64,000 nucleotides of DNA from Mycobacterium sp. 141 (GTDB lineage Bacteria; Actinomycetota; Actinomycetes; Mycobacteriales; Mycobacteriaceae). Shown here piece by piece: positions 37,878 through 45,900 of this stretch. The first letter of the stretch is position 1, and each line of letters starts with the position of its first letter. The stretch covers positions 1 through 64,000 of the forward strand of contig NZ_KB908272.1 in NCBI RefSeq assembly GCF_000382405.1, given 5' to 3'. The notes under the pieces were generated by a model. It was not told the DNA's origin. It was given only the letters and a program-made list of their open reading frames with translations, and ran no database searches. The position numbers and the translations under genes were made by a program.

Positions 37878-38290
37878 TCCCTGCACCCTACGTGCACGCG
37901 CCCGGCACCGCCCGACCGTGTTGCCCCGTGGTTCAGCAGCTGACGGGCATCGGCGTGAGGACGTTCTCGGCCACTCACGGCGATGGGTGTGGCGTTGGAT
38001 CTCCCACGGCTGCCGCGACGAATATCGCCCCCATCACTTTGCTGATGCATTGTAACGCACGTCACGAAATGAACTGAGACGGCCGTCTCAATCCGGCGGG
38101 TCGATGACCCGTCCGACAGCCCTTTCGGCTGCCGAGCAGATTTTTGTGCGTATGGAATTAAATCGCTGAACTGCTGGTTTAAGCCGGTGTAACCAATTCG
38201 GTAGGTAGTGAGAGTTTGCGCGTGAGTGCCGCAGGCACTGGGTCGTCGCCCACTCGGCGGATAACCGAAGAACGAAAGAAGGCACAGAAG
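37878..38290. other. Intergenic region before a small secreted-protein gene
   Basis: About 410 bp. It contains the leaderless -10 element of the NUDIX gene on the minus strand (TAGGGT, 37885-37890), a perfect 16-nt palindrome at 38076-38091, and an AT-richer stretch (38140-38215) that probably holds the promoter of the gene at 38291. I see no supportable gene; frames at 37892-38077 and 38088-38285 have no family resemblance. Confidence 0.5.
38076..38091. promoter_or_regulatory. Perfect 16-nt palindrome TGAGACGGCCGTCTCA
   Basis: A self-complementary 16-mer of the size and shape of TetR-family operators, 200 bp upstream of the secreted-protein gene and far from any regulator gene in the window. 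A regulator encoded elsewhere may act here. Confidence 0.45.
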
Positions 38291-38590
38291 ATGAAGAAGT
38301 TTGGATTAGCTACAGCACTTGTTGGCGCGGCCACTGCGGCCGTCATCGGGGTCGCCGGTCCGGCGCAGGCCGCTCCCGCCGGACCGGGAAACGCCCAGCA
38401 GACGATCTCCGAGCTGCAGGCCCAGGGATACAACGTCATCGTCAACCGGACCGGCTCGACACCGCTGGACCAGGCCACCGTCGTCGCGGTACGGCCGGGC
38501 CAGAAGTTCTCGCAGACCGATCACCGCAGCCCGGGCAGCGATCTGCAAACCACCGTCACCGGCAAGACGGTTTACGTGGACGTGAAGTAA
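38291..38590 (+). CDS. Small secreted mycobacterial protein, hypothetical
   Basis: A 99-residue exported protein with a clear signal peptide (MKKFGLATALVGAATAAVIG to AQA, cut near residue 27). The mature ~70 residues have helix-strand wording (TISELQAQGYNVIVNRTGSTPLDQATVVAVRPGQ) found in many small mycobacterial secreted proteins. No Cys. Start ATG 38291 follows GAAAGAAGG. A strong terminator follows 21 bp after the stop, so it is monocistronic and may be highly expressed. Function unknown. Confidence 0.85.
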   Translation: MKKFGLATALVGAATAAVIGVAGPAQAAPAGPGNAQQTISELQAQGYNVIVNRTGSTPLDQATVVAVRPGQKFSQTDHRSPGSDLQTTVTGKTVYVDVK

Positions 38591-38611
38591 CGCCAAACAG
38601 AACCAAACATC

Positions 38612-38644
38612 AAGGAGGGGTGCCCGATTCGGGCGCCCCTCCTT
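38612..38644 (+). terminator. Strong intrinsic terminator-like hairpin
   Basis: A 15-bp stem AAGGAGGGGTGCCCG with a 3-nt loop; one position is a G-U wobble. It sits 21 bp after the small secreted-protein gene. A short T-containing stretch (TTCGCGTT) follows. Confidence 0.88.
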
Positions 38645-38690
38645 CGCGTTCGGCGGCCCGGCCGTGAGTTGCCACAGATCCACGCCGCGC

Positions 38691-38696
38691 TAGAGT
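38691..38696 (+). promoter_or_regulatory. -10 element (TAGAGT) of the SGNH gene, leaderless
   Basis: TAGAGT ends seven nt before GTG 38704 and no ribosome binding site is visible, so translation probably starts at the mRNA 5' end. Confidence 0.45.
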
Positions 38697-38703
38697 CGCC
38701 AGA

Positions 38704-39474
38704 GTGCGAGGCTTCAACCGCTTTGTCGCACTCGGCGACAGTCAGACCGAAGGCCTGTGGGACGGCGACGACGACACCGGCCTGCTGGGATTTGCCGACC
38801 GCCTGGCGGTCGAGATCGACCGGCTCTACCCGGGATTAGGGTATGCGAACCTGGCGGTCCGCGGCCATCGCATCGGTGATGTGCTCACCGGCCAGCTGCC
38901 GCAAGCCTTGTCGATGCGCCCCGACCTGGTCACCGTATGCATCGGCATGAACGACGTGACGCGCCCCGGGCGGTCGTTCGACCGCGCACTGATCGATCTG
39001 GATCGGATCTACGCCCGACTGGCCGACTCCGGGGCCACCGTGGTCACCACGACGTTTCCCGACATCACCCAGATCCTGCCGGTGGGGCGAGTCCTGGGAA
39101 AACGGGTGGTTCACATCAACGCCGCGATCGCCGATGCCGCCGGCCGCCACGGGTTCCGGCTCGTCGACCTCTACTCGGCGCCGTCGATGCGGGAGCCACA
39201 GACCTGGAGCCCCGACCGGGTGCACGGCTCGGCCAGGGGTCACGAACTGTTCGCTGCCGCGGCGGCCGAGGCGCTGGGATTGCCCGGTAGCAACCATGAT
39301 TGGGCGCACGGGCGCGGTCCGGTACCGCCCCAGTCTCTGCGGGCGCGGATTTACTCGCAGGCGTTGTGGACGCAGAACATGCTGATGCCGTGGATCTGGC
39401 GGCACCTGCGCGGGCGTTCGGCCGGGGCCGGACGCAGTGCGCGCCGCCCGGCCCTGATGAGCCTGACCGCTTAG
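38704..39474 (+). CDS. SGNH/GDSL hydrolase
   Basis: A 256-residue SGNH esterase. Block I ALGDSQTEG gives the catalytic Ser13, block III CIGMNDVTRPG gives the Asn, block V DRVHGSARGH gives the Asp-His pair. No signal peptide, so probably cytoplasmic, although a basic C-terminal extension (LRGRSAGAGRSARRP) could associate with the membrane or nucleic acid. It hydrolyses esters or acyl groups; the substrate is not predictable. Start GTG 38704. Confidence 0.9.
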   Translation: MRGFNRFVALGDSQTEGLWDGDDDTGLLGFADRLAVEIDRLYPGLGYANLAVRGHRIGDVLTGQLPQALSMRPDLVTVCIGMNDVTRPGRSFDRALIDLDRIYARLADSGATVVTTTFPDITQILPVGRVLGKRVVHINAAIADAAGRHGFRLVDLYSAPSMREPQTWSPDRVHGSARGHELFAAAAAEALGLPGSNHDWAHGRGPVPPQSLRARIYSQALWTQNMLMPWIWRHLRGRSAGAGRSARRPALMSLTA

Positions 39475-39493
39475 GCGCCCACGGTCGACGGGA

Positions 39494-40057
39494 TCAGACC
39501 CCTTTCCAGGCGGATTGGATCTCGGTGCCGATGTCGATGACCTTGGCCTTCTCCGCTCCCGGGCTGTCGATCTCACCGGCCACATGCGCGGCGATGAATC
39601 GCCTGATCTCGGCATCCACCCCGGCCAGGATGCGCAGCAGCTCGGCTCGCAGCGATTTCGAGGTGACGTGGATCGAGATGTCGGATGGTCGCGGCTTCTT
39701 GACGTCGAGGATCAGCAGCAGAGGTTCGGCGGCCAGGGCCGTGGCGCGCAGCGCGATCTCTCCGAACACCATGAACCTTGGACGGTCGATCCGCAGGTCG
39801 ATCACCATGTCGATCTCGAGCGGTATCCGGATGGAAAACGTGATCGTTTCACCGACATTGCGCGTCACCCGCGGCTGCTGGATCTTCACGCGCGCCGTGA
39901 CTTTGGCGATCTTCCCCGGCCCCTGCCCGATAGGGCCGATCTCGAATTCGTCGCCGGCGATCGATCCGATCGAGTCACCGACGCGTTCCTCGGAGACGGC
40001 GATCTCGAAGAACCGGCGCCCGAATTCCTCGTAGGTGATGTAGTCGTGGTCAACCAT
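39494..40057 (-). CDS. Conserved actinobacterial hypothetical protein
   Basis: A 187-residue soluble protein, beta-rich in the middle (KVTARVKIQQPRVTRNVGETITFSIRI) with a helical C-terminus (SLRAELLRILAGVDAEIRRFIAAHV). I do not recognise a catalytic motif. It begins MVDHDYITYEEFGRRFFEIAVSEERVG and has no signal peptide. Such single-domain proteins are conserved in mycobacteria without a known role. It converges with the SGNH gene, 19 bp apart. The charged middle would suit binding rather than catalysis (guess). Confidence 0.75.
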   Translation of the reverse strand: MVDHDYITYEEFGRRFFEIAVSEERVGDSIGSIAGDEFEIGPIGQGPGKIAKVTARVKIQQPRVTRNVGETITFSIRIPLEIDMVIDLRIDRPRFMVFGEIALRATALAAEPLLLILDVKKPRPSDISIHVTSKSLRAELLRILAGVDAEIRRFIAAHVAGEIDSPGAEKAKVIDIGTEIQSAWKGV

Positions 40058-40333
40058 GGTCCTGATACGGTCTCACGTCAGCCTCCCGCGGCGGGACAAC
40101 CGGGCCGAAACGGTGAACCCTTTCGCCTCGTCCAGCGACGCAGCGCAAGCCGGTCCGCCGTCAGCGAACAGGCCAACCCAGCCGGCACGGTCGCGAGAGC
40201 CTGCTGCCTGCAGGGATTGCTGGCAGCGGCGAGCAGATCAGCGGGCGTGAAAGCCATATGGTTCGATTGGCATCCTGCTGTTCCCCGGATGCGCGCACAC
40301 TGGTGTTGACCGCGGTTGACTGAGGAGGACGCG

Positions 40334-40693
40334 ATGAGCAGCAACGGACCCTTCGGATTCGATCCCGACGACTTCGACCGCGCCGCCCGCGAGGCGCTGG
40401 ACGGGATCGGCAAGTTCCTGTCAGGCGGCGGGCCGGGTTGGGCGGGTCTGGTCGACGAACTCGGCCGGTTCTCGAGACCCCGGACCGAACCGGAGACCAC
40501 GGGCGAGGCGGGCGACGGTGTGTGGGCGATCTACGCCGTCGACGACGACGGCGGCGCCCACATCGAGCAGGTGTTTCCCACCGAACTCGACGCGTTGCGC
40601 GCCAACAAGACCAACACCGATCCGACCCGGCGGGTCAGATTCCTGCCCTATGGCATCGCGGTAAGCGTGCTCGACGCGGACACCGAGGAGTGA
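40334..40693 (+). CDS. Conserved hypothetical protein
   Basis: A 119-residue acidic protein. The second half (GDGVWAIYAVDDDGGAHIEQVFPTELDALRANKTN, in two pieces) reads as a small alpha-beta domain with a beta hairpin. No signal peptide, membrane segment or metal motif. ATG 40334 is preceded by GAGGAGG; the upstream TTG 40316 is less likely. Function unknown; codon use agrees with its neighbours, so it is a real gene. Confidence 0.75.
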   Translation: MSSNGPFGFDPDDFDRAAREALDGIGKFLSGGGPGWAGLVDELGRFSRPRTEPETTGEAGDGVWAIYAVDDDGGAHIEQVFPTELDALRANKTNTDPTRRVRFLPYGIAVSVLDADTEE

Positions 40694-40791
40694 CCCGCGG
40701 CAAAAGGTGACGGGGCCACCGCGGCGCCGACTAGGCTGCTGCCCAGGGCCGACGAGGCCGGCCTGTGCGTCGGCGAACCTGAGGGTGGGAC

Positions 40792-41217
40792 ATGATTCGT
40801 GAACTTCTCGTCGCCGCGGCTGTCACCGGGGCTGCTGTGGCAACCGCCCCCGGGGCAGCGGCCGACGACAACAGCAATATGTACTTCGATCAGCCGGGCC
40901 ACTACGCCACCGACGTTCCCGGCATGAGCTATAACGCGGCCAACGGTGCACCGTGCTTCAGCTGGGAGACCAACGTCTTTGGGCGGGGTCCCGGCGGCGA
41001 GGCCATGCAGTGCCGGTGGATCCCGAACCAGTGGCCCCCGATCGATACCGGCTTCTGGACCTACGCCTACCCGCTGCAGGGTGTGCAGCAGATCGGTTCG
41101 CCGTGCCCGGGCCCGCAGACTGCGGCGCAGTCGCCCGACGGCCGGCCGCTGCTGTGCCTGGGAGCGCAGGGCTGGCAGCCCGGTGCGTTGACCGGAAACG
41201 GTTTCTTCCCGCAGTGA
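40792..41217 (+). CDS. Secreted cysteine-containing hypothetical protein
   Basis: A 141-residue exported protein. Signal peptide about 1-24 (ELLVAAAVTGAAVATAPGAAA). The mature part contains four Cys (in APCFSWE, MQCRWIP, SPCPGP, LLCLGA) that could form two disulfides, and many aromatic residues. Start ATG 40792 has GAGGGTGGG ahead. I do not recognise a domain. Similar small secreted proteins are common in mycobacteria. Confidence 0.8.
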   Translation: MIRELLVAAAVTGAAVATAPGAAADDNSNMYFDQPGHYATDVPGMSYNAANGAPCFSWETNVFGRGPGGEAMQCRWIPNQWPPIDTGFWTYAYPLQGVQQIGSPCPGPQTAAQSPDGRPLLCLGAQGWQPGALTGNGFFPQ

Positions 41218-41499
41218 CCTAGGCCGGGTTACCGGACAATTATCTTGCACGACAGTCGAATTCAGCGTGCCGCCGTCCTTGGCCGTCAGGCTACAAGCGC
41301 CATCCCTGCCACGCGCATGGGCTCAGATGGGCGACGCGGCCAACCCCTCGAACGACCCCGACACAACGTGACAATACGCGATGTCCAACAGTTTTCCTTA
41401 CGTTTCGCTGAATACCGACGCACGCGAATTTGACGGTCGCGATAATCAATGACGCGGACTAATGTTCCGCCGCCGTCGGACCGGGTCAGGAGGCCGAAT

Positions 41500-42060
41500 A
41501 TGACCGGCAAAGAACAAGCCTGGAGCAGGCCGGCTGCAATGGCCATCCCCAAAGCGGGGTACTTTGAATTGGAGCGCGGCCGGTACGGGCCGGTGTACCC
41601 GAAAACTCCTGCTTGCTATGGCTTTTCAATCATCGCCAAGGTCAAGCAAGGTCGTGAGGATGCGGTCCGCGCGTACGGTAAGCAGATCCAGGACGCCGTC
41701 GCCGACAGCCCCGATGTATTGGCCCCGTTGCGACTGCACTATTTGCGCTGGCAACTATTCGATGTCGGGTCAGGGTTGCATTTCCAGTATCAGGGGATCT
41801 TCGACACCGACTTCGACAAATACACAGAGGATGCCGTCGCTTTGTTCAGCGCGACCGGGATCACCACGGTGTTCACCAACCTGGAGGGTTTCCCCGAAGA
41901 TTGGAAAGAAAACCCGGCGGCGTTCGTGAAGTTTGTTCGAGAGCATCAAGTCCCGAGCTTCCTGGAGTACGGCGAGTACCCGTACGTTACGGCCGACGAG
42001 ATCAAGAAAGCGTTGCGCCTCAAGGCCGCGTTCTCCGACATGCTCGACCAGATGCAATGA
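41500..42060 (+). CDS. Conserved protein coupled to a DyP-type peroxidase
   Basis: A 186-residue soluble protein. Residues ~15-150 alternate strands and helices like the ferredoxin-like fold of DyP halves (ACYGFSIIAKVKQGREDAVRAYGKQIQ, LHFQYQGIFDTDFDKYTEDAVALF), but no heme motif is present. ATG 41500 has AGGAGG. Its ATGA overlap with the DyP gene implies co-translation, so it may be a partner subunit or an assembly factor (inference). No homologue with known role comes to mind. Confidence 0.72.
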   Translation: MTGKEQAWSRPAAMAIPKAGYFELERGRYGPVYPKTPACYGFSIIAKVKQGREDAVRAYGKQIQDAVADSPDVLAPLRLHYLRWQLFDVGSGLHFQYQGIFDTDFDKYTEDAVALFSATGITTVFTNLEGFPEDWKENPAAFVKFVREHQVPSFLEYGEYPYVTADEIKKALRLKAAFSDMLDQMQ

Positions 42061-43385
42061 CCGAGGCGCTCGAACTCGACGATATTCAGCACATTCTGCT
42101 GACCCGCACGCCCGCGATCACCGGCCGCTACGAGTTCCTCACGTTCGACACCGCGGTGGGCGGCCGGGCGTGGCTGTCGGAGTTACTGGACAAGGTGCAG
42201 TCCGCTGCCGACGTGGCGGCCACCATGGATTCCTCGGACCGCTGGGTCACCATCGCATTCACCTGGGCCGGCCTGCGCGCTCTCGGTGTGGCCGAGGATG
42301 CGCTGGCCAGTTTCCCCGATGCGTTCCGTGAGGGCATGGCTGCGCGTGCGAGCATCCTCGGCGATACCGGCGCCAACGCCCCTGAACACTGGGTCGGTGG
42401 TCTGGCCGGCGAGGATCTGCACGCGATCGCGATCCTGTTTGCCCGCACTGACGAGCAGTGCCAGAAATCCATCGCCGAGCATGACAAGCTGCTGGCCCGC
42501 ACCGACGGCGCCCGCAGCCTGTCCTACCTCGATCTCAACTCAACACCGCCGTTCAACTACGCCCACGACCATTTCGGGTTCCGCGACCGACTCTCGCAAC
42601 CGGTGATGAAAGGCTCCGGCGAGGAGCCGACGCCGGGCTCCGGAGACCCTTTGGAGCCCGGCGAATTCGTCCTGGGCTATCCGGACGAGAACGGCCCCGT
42701 CACGCTGCTCCCACCGCCGGAACTCTCGCGCAACGGTAGCTACCTGGCCTATCGAAGACTCGAGGAATACGTGGCGGTATTCCGCGACTATCTACGCGAA
42801 CATTCCGAGACCCCGGAGGGTGAGCACCTACTGGCGGCGAAGTTCATGGGTCGCTGGCGCAGCGGTGCTCCGCTTGTGCTCGCCCCACGCCGCGACGATC
42901 CCGAGTTGGGCTCAGATCCTATGCGCAACAACAACTTCAACTACAAAGAGATGGATCCGTTGGGCTATGCCTGCCCCCTGGGCTCGCATGCCCGCAGGCT
43001 CAATCCGCGCGATACCGCGCACAACATGAACCGGCGGCGAATGATCCGGCGCGGCGCGACCTACGGCCCCGCGCTACCCGACGGCGCACCTGACGACGGC
43101 GTCGATCGGGGCATCGCGGCGTTTATCATCTGCGCGGACTTGGTGCGCCAGTTCGAGTTCGCGCAGAACGTGTGGATCAACGACAAGGCTTTCCACGAAC
43201 TCGGCAACGAGCACGACCCGATTTGCGGCACCCAGGACGGAACGCTCGACTTCACCGTACCGAAGCGGCCGATTCGCAAGGTGTACAAGGGACTTCCCGC
43301 ATTCACCAGACTGCGGGGCGGCGCCTACTTCTTTCTGCCGGGACTGCGGGCCCTGCACCACCTCGCATCGCTTGAGGAGGCGTGA
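42057..43385 (+). CDS. DyP-type peroxidase, divergent
   Basis: A 442-residue DyP-type heme peroxidase. The distal motif normally GxxDG reads GFRDR at 174-178: catalytic Asp177 is kept, but the final Gly is Arg178. The proximal heme His is H311 in CPLGSHARRLNPRD. The large size places it with the long (fungal-like) DyP types. No Tat signal, so probably cytoplasmic. It starts with the ATG that overlaps the upstream gene's stop, and the next gene overlaps its end (GTGATG). Substrate, and whether it acts as a peroxidase, are open. Confidence 0.88.
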   Translation: MTEALELDDIQHILLTRTPAITGRYEFLTFDTAVGGRAWLSELLDKVQSAADVAATMDSSDRWVTIAFTWAGLRALGVAEDALASFPDAFREGMAARASILGDTGANAPEHWVGGLAGEDLHAIAILFARTDEQCQKSIAEHDKLLARTDGARSLSYLDLNSTPPFNYAHDHFGFRDRLSQPVMKGSGEEPTPGSGDPLEPGEFVLGYPDENGPVTLLPPPELSRNGSYLAYRRLEEYVAVFRDYLREHSETPEGEHLLAAKFMGRWRSGAPLVLAPRRDDPELGSDPMRNNNFNYKEMDPLGYACPLGSHARRLNPRDTAHNMNRRRMIRRGATYGPALPDGAPDDGVDRGIAAFIICADLVRQFEFAQNVWINDKAFHELGNEHDPICGTQDGTLDFTVPKRPIRKVYKGLPAFTRLRGGAYFFLPGLRALHHLASLEEA

Positions 43386-44389
43386 TGAGCGCGGCACGGA
43401 CCTACAACCAGCTGCATCTGCCGCGCAAACCTGACGGGCACAGGCGGATCAGTATCTATTGGACGTGGAGCTATCCGTGGGAAGCCCAACGCGATCCGGC
43501 CGAAATGTACAACCGGTTCTCCACCATGACCGAGGTCCGCAACGTGCTCTGGCCGGGCTACGAAACCCCGGAGTACGACGCAGCTCATTTCCTGCAGGGC
43601 ATCGCAGGCACGCTGGAACTCTTCCACCGGTCCACCCTGGCATTCCAGGAGCTGGCCGGCTCGGTCACCGGCCACCCCGTGGCGGTCTTCCAGCGCATCG
43701 ACCAGGCCGGCTACCAGCTACCCATCGACGCCGGCGTCCTCGACGACTGCGACACGTTGATGGTGTTCGGTCTCGACCATCTCCTCTCCGAGCAGGAGGC
43801 CGCACCCGAAGAGCTCGAGGCGATCAAGCAGTGGCTGCGCCGCGAAGGCACCTGCCTGCTGTTGGCCCCGCACCACGACGTCGGTAACACCGATGATTAC
43901 GGACGGCGTCAGATCGAGTACCAGCATCACGGCGACCCTTTGGTGCCCCGCCAACAACGGTTCGGTCAGTACACCCGGTCCCTGATGACGGGGCTCGGCG
44001 TGCCCGTGCACAACAACTGGGGTCTGCGGCCTGCTGTCGTGGCCGGCACCACGGACATCGCCCCGTTGTCGGCGCGCCTCGATCTCGACGCCCCGGGCCT
44101 ACTGGCCAACGTCACCACCTTCAATTTCCACCCACACCTACCGCACTACGAACTCACCGCACCCGAAAGCGACGATCTGCGGATACTGGGGCGTCAGCAG
44201 GTCGACCCGTACCGCCCCCACCCGTTCACCGAAGCCGGCAACACCGAGTTCAACGCGCTGATCTGGATGCCCCCAGCCGGTGACCGCGCGGGTGACATCG
44301 TGCTCGTCGACTCCACCAACTTCACGACACTGTTCGGCGGTACCGACAGCCTGAAGAACTTCTGGAACAACCTCGCGACGATGGGCTGA
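43385..44389 (+). CDS. Conserved protein of the DyP operon, possibly GATase-like
   Basis: A 334-residue soluble protein. Residues ~100-165 (DTLMVFGLDHLLSEQEAAPEELEAIKQWLRREGTCLLLAPHH, in pieces) look like the fold seen in ThuA/class I amidotransferase-like proteins, but the nucleophilic Cys is absent from that position. C-terminal half unrecognised. I chose ATG 43385, four bases after GAGGAGG and overlapping the DyP stop; GTG 43382 is also possible. Third gene of the operon. Function unknown. Confidence 0.68.
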   Translation: MSAARTYNQLHLPRKPDGHRRISIYWTWSYPWEAQRDPAEMYNRFSTMTEVRNVLWPGYETPEYDAAHFLQGIAGTLELFHRSTLAFQELAGSVTGHPVAVFQRIDQAGYQLPIDAGVLDDCDTLMVFGLDHLLSEQEAAPEELEAIKQWLRREGTCLLLAPHHDVGNTDDYGRRQIEYQHHGDPLVPRQQRFGQYTRSLMTGLGVPVHNNWGLRPAVVAGTTDIAPLSARLDLDAPGLLANVTTFNFHPHLPHYELTAPESDDLRILGRQQVDPYRPHPFTEAGNTEFNALIWMPPAGDRAGDIVLVDSTNFTTLFGGTDSLKNFWNNLATMG

Positions 44390-44395
44390 CAGCCG

Positions 44396-45469
44396 CTACG
44401 GCAGGGCAGCGAAGAGATCGAACGGGTTTGCGGGCGCGCTCTGCTCTTGTGGAGCGGGCGCCTGAGCCGGAGTCACGGGAGCCACGGTTGCTGCCGCAGG
44501 CAAAGCCTGCGAGACAGCCGGTGTGGACGAGGCCTCGAGGGCACTCGAGCCCGGCGTCACTGCGTCGGCCGGACCCGGCGTGGCCGGCTCAGCCAGACTC
44601 TGGGGCGCGTGGATGGCCGCCCCCGCGGCTGTTTCTGCCGCGGGCGGCATGGCCTGCTCTGCCGCGGGCGGCATGGCCTGGCTCGGCGGCACAGCGGCAG
44701 GGACCGCCGAAATCACTTCGCGGCGCAGCACGTCCACCGGTTTGGCAGCCGCGACCGCCGGTTTGTCGGGCACCGCGGCGGGCGCAGTCCGCGATGTGAC
44801 CGGTCCTTCGATCTCACGGCGGCTCGCGAGTGCGGCCAGCTGCTTGGCGGGCTGGACGTCCCGGGCGTGCACGGCGACCGTCGGCGGTGTCAGGCGCGGA
44901 AGCGCCGCCGTCACGATCTCCGGAGAACCGACCGCGGTCAGGGTGGCCGGTGCGGTCGCGCGCTCGGTGTCACCCACCATGAACAGGGCACCCGCGACGA
45001 TAACTCCGATGACGACGGCCGCGGCGCTGGCGCCGCCGACCCACCACTTCTCGATGCGGTCGCGTGCGCATAGCTTGACGGCCGCTGCCATCCCCGGCGG
45101 CACGGTGTCGGTCACGACGGCGTGCGCGGCGCCGTGTGCAGCGGAGGATTCGGCATGGACGACGAGCGCTGACGGGACGATACGGACATCGTCGAACCCC
45201 ATGGACTTCAGCGAAGCGATCAGCTTGTCGGCCTCGGCGACGATGTCATCCTCGCCGGTGACACCGACCGAGCGCACCTCGTGACCGCTGGATGCCGCGA
45301 TCGCCTGGGCCCCGCGGGCCGCAGCGACGGCACGTCCGGCCAACTCGTCGCCATCGTCGACCGCGAACGCATCGTCATCGAGGACGACGTGGTCGGTTGC
45401 ATCACCGCCGGCGAGTAGGACCCAGCTGACGTCCGTGGACGTCAACGCCAGCCCGAGTACCGTCTTCAC
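44396..45469 (-). CDS. Mycobacterial membrane protein with Ala/Pro-rich tail (DUF7159-like)
   Basis: A 357-residue protein. The N-terminal ~130 residues (VLGLALTSTDVSWVLLAGG, then GVTGEDDIVAEADKLIASLK and FDDVRIVPSALVVHAE) resemble an actin/hexokinase-like (ASKHA) half seen in a mycobacterial hypothetical family, a recollection I hold loosely. One membrane segment (~147-166, ASAAAVVIGVIVAGALFMVG) is followed by a long Ala/Pro-rich extracytoplasmic tail containing a tandem AMPPAAE repeat. Start GTG 45469. It diverges from aceA and converges with the DyP operon, 6 bp apart. Confidence 0.7.
   Translation of the reverse strand: MKTVLGLALTSTDVSWVLLAGGDATDHVVLDDDAFAVDDGDELAGRAVAAARGAQAIAASSGHEVRSVGVTGEDDIVAEADKLIASLKSMGFDDVRIVPSALVVHAESSAAHGAAHAVVTDTVPPGMAAAVKLCARDRIEKWWVGGASAAAVVIGVIVAGALFMVGDTERATAPATLTAVGSPEIVTAALPRLTPPTVAVHARDVQPAKQLAALASRREIEGPVTSRTAPAAVPDKPAVAAAKPVDVLRREVISAVPAAVPPSQAMPPAAEQAMPPAAETAAGAAIHAPQSLAEPATPGPADAVTPGSSALEASSTPAVSQALPAAATVAPVTPAQAPAPQEQSAPANPFDLFAALP
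44634..44681 (-). repeat. 24-bp tandem duplication in the DUF7159-like gene
   Basis: The 24-mer at 44634-44657 repeats at 44658-44681 with one mismatch. It encodes the eight-residue unit AMPPAAEQ/T twice, in frame, in the extracytoplasmic tail. Confidence 0.9.
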
Positions 45470-45900
45470 CCGCAGACCCCAATTCCTGTCGTTGTACTGG
45501 CGCCGCGCAGGAGCATATTTTGCGTCGCTCCCGACGGCATCTCAACCAAAATGCCCAAATTCCTGATTTGTTGCTTCTATCGGCGCCGCCGAACCGTGTG
45601 TTACCAGCACCGTTGATCACGTTTGCAAGCCCCGTTCCGGGATGTCGTTAAGCTGGTGATCACGAAGAATTCATCCATCAGGACAACCTCGGCAGCGTCG
45701 AGGACTCGTGGAATGTGGCGAGGCATTCGCGCAGGGTCTGTCGCGCAACGGATCGACGCGAGGCCACCTGACCGTGGTCTGCCGCGACACCTGAATTTCG
45801 CCGATCCCGCATGCGGCAGAGAGGGCAAACCGGGTTCCGCTGCCGCGCCTCGCCCGCAATGATGGATGACAGGCCCGAGTTCCACGAGGAGCAGAGACTC
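45470..45900. other. Divergent intergenic region upstream of aceA
   Basis: About 430 bp between the DUF7159-like gene and aceA. The octamer TGATCACG occurs at 45614-45621 and 45657-45664, 43 bp apart, and TTTGCAAG follows the first copy. These could be regulator sites: acetate or propionate regulators such as RamB and PrpR control isocitrate lyases in actinobacteria. GAGGAGC (45886-45892) is the aceA ribosome binding site. No gene is convincing here. Confidence 0.5.
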
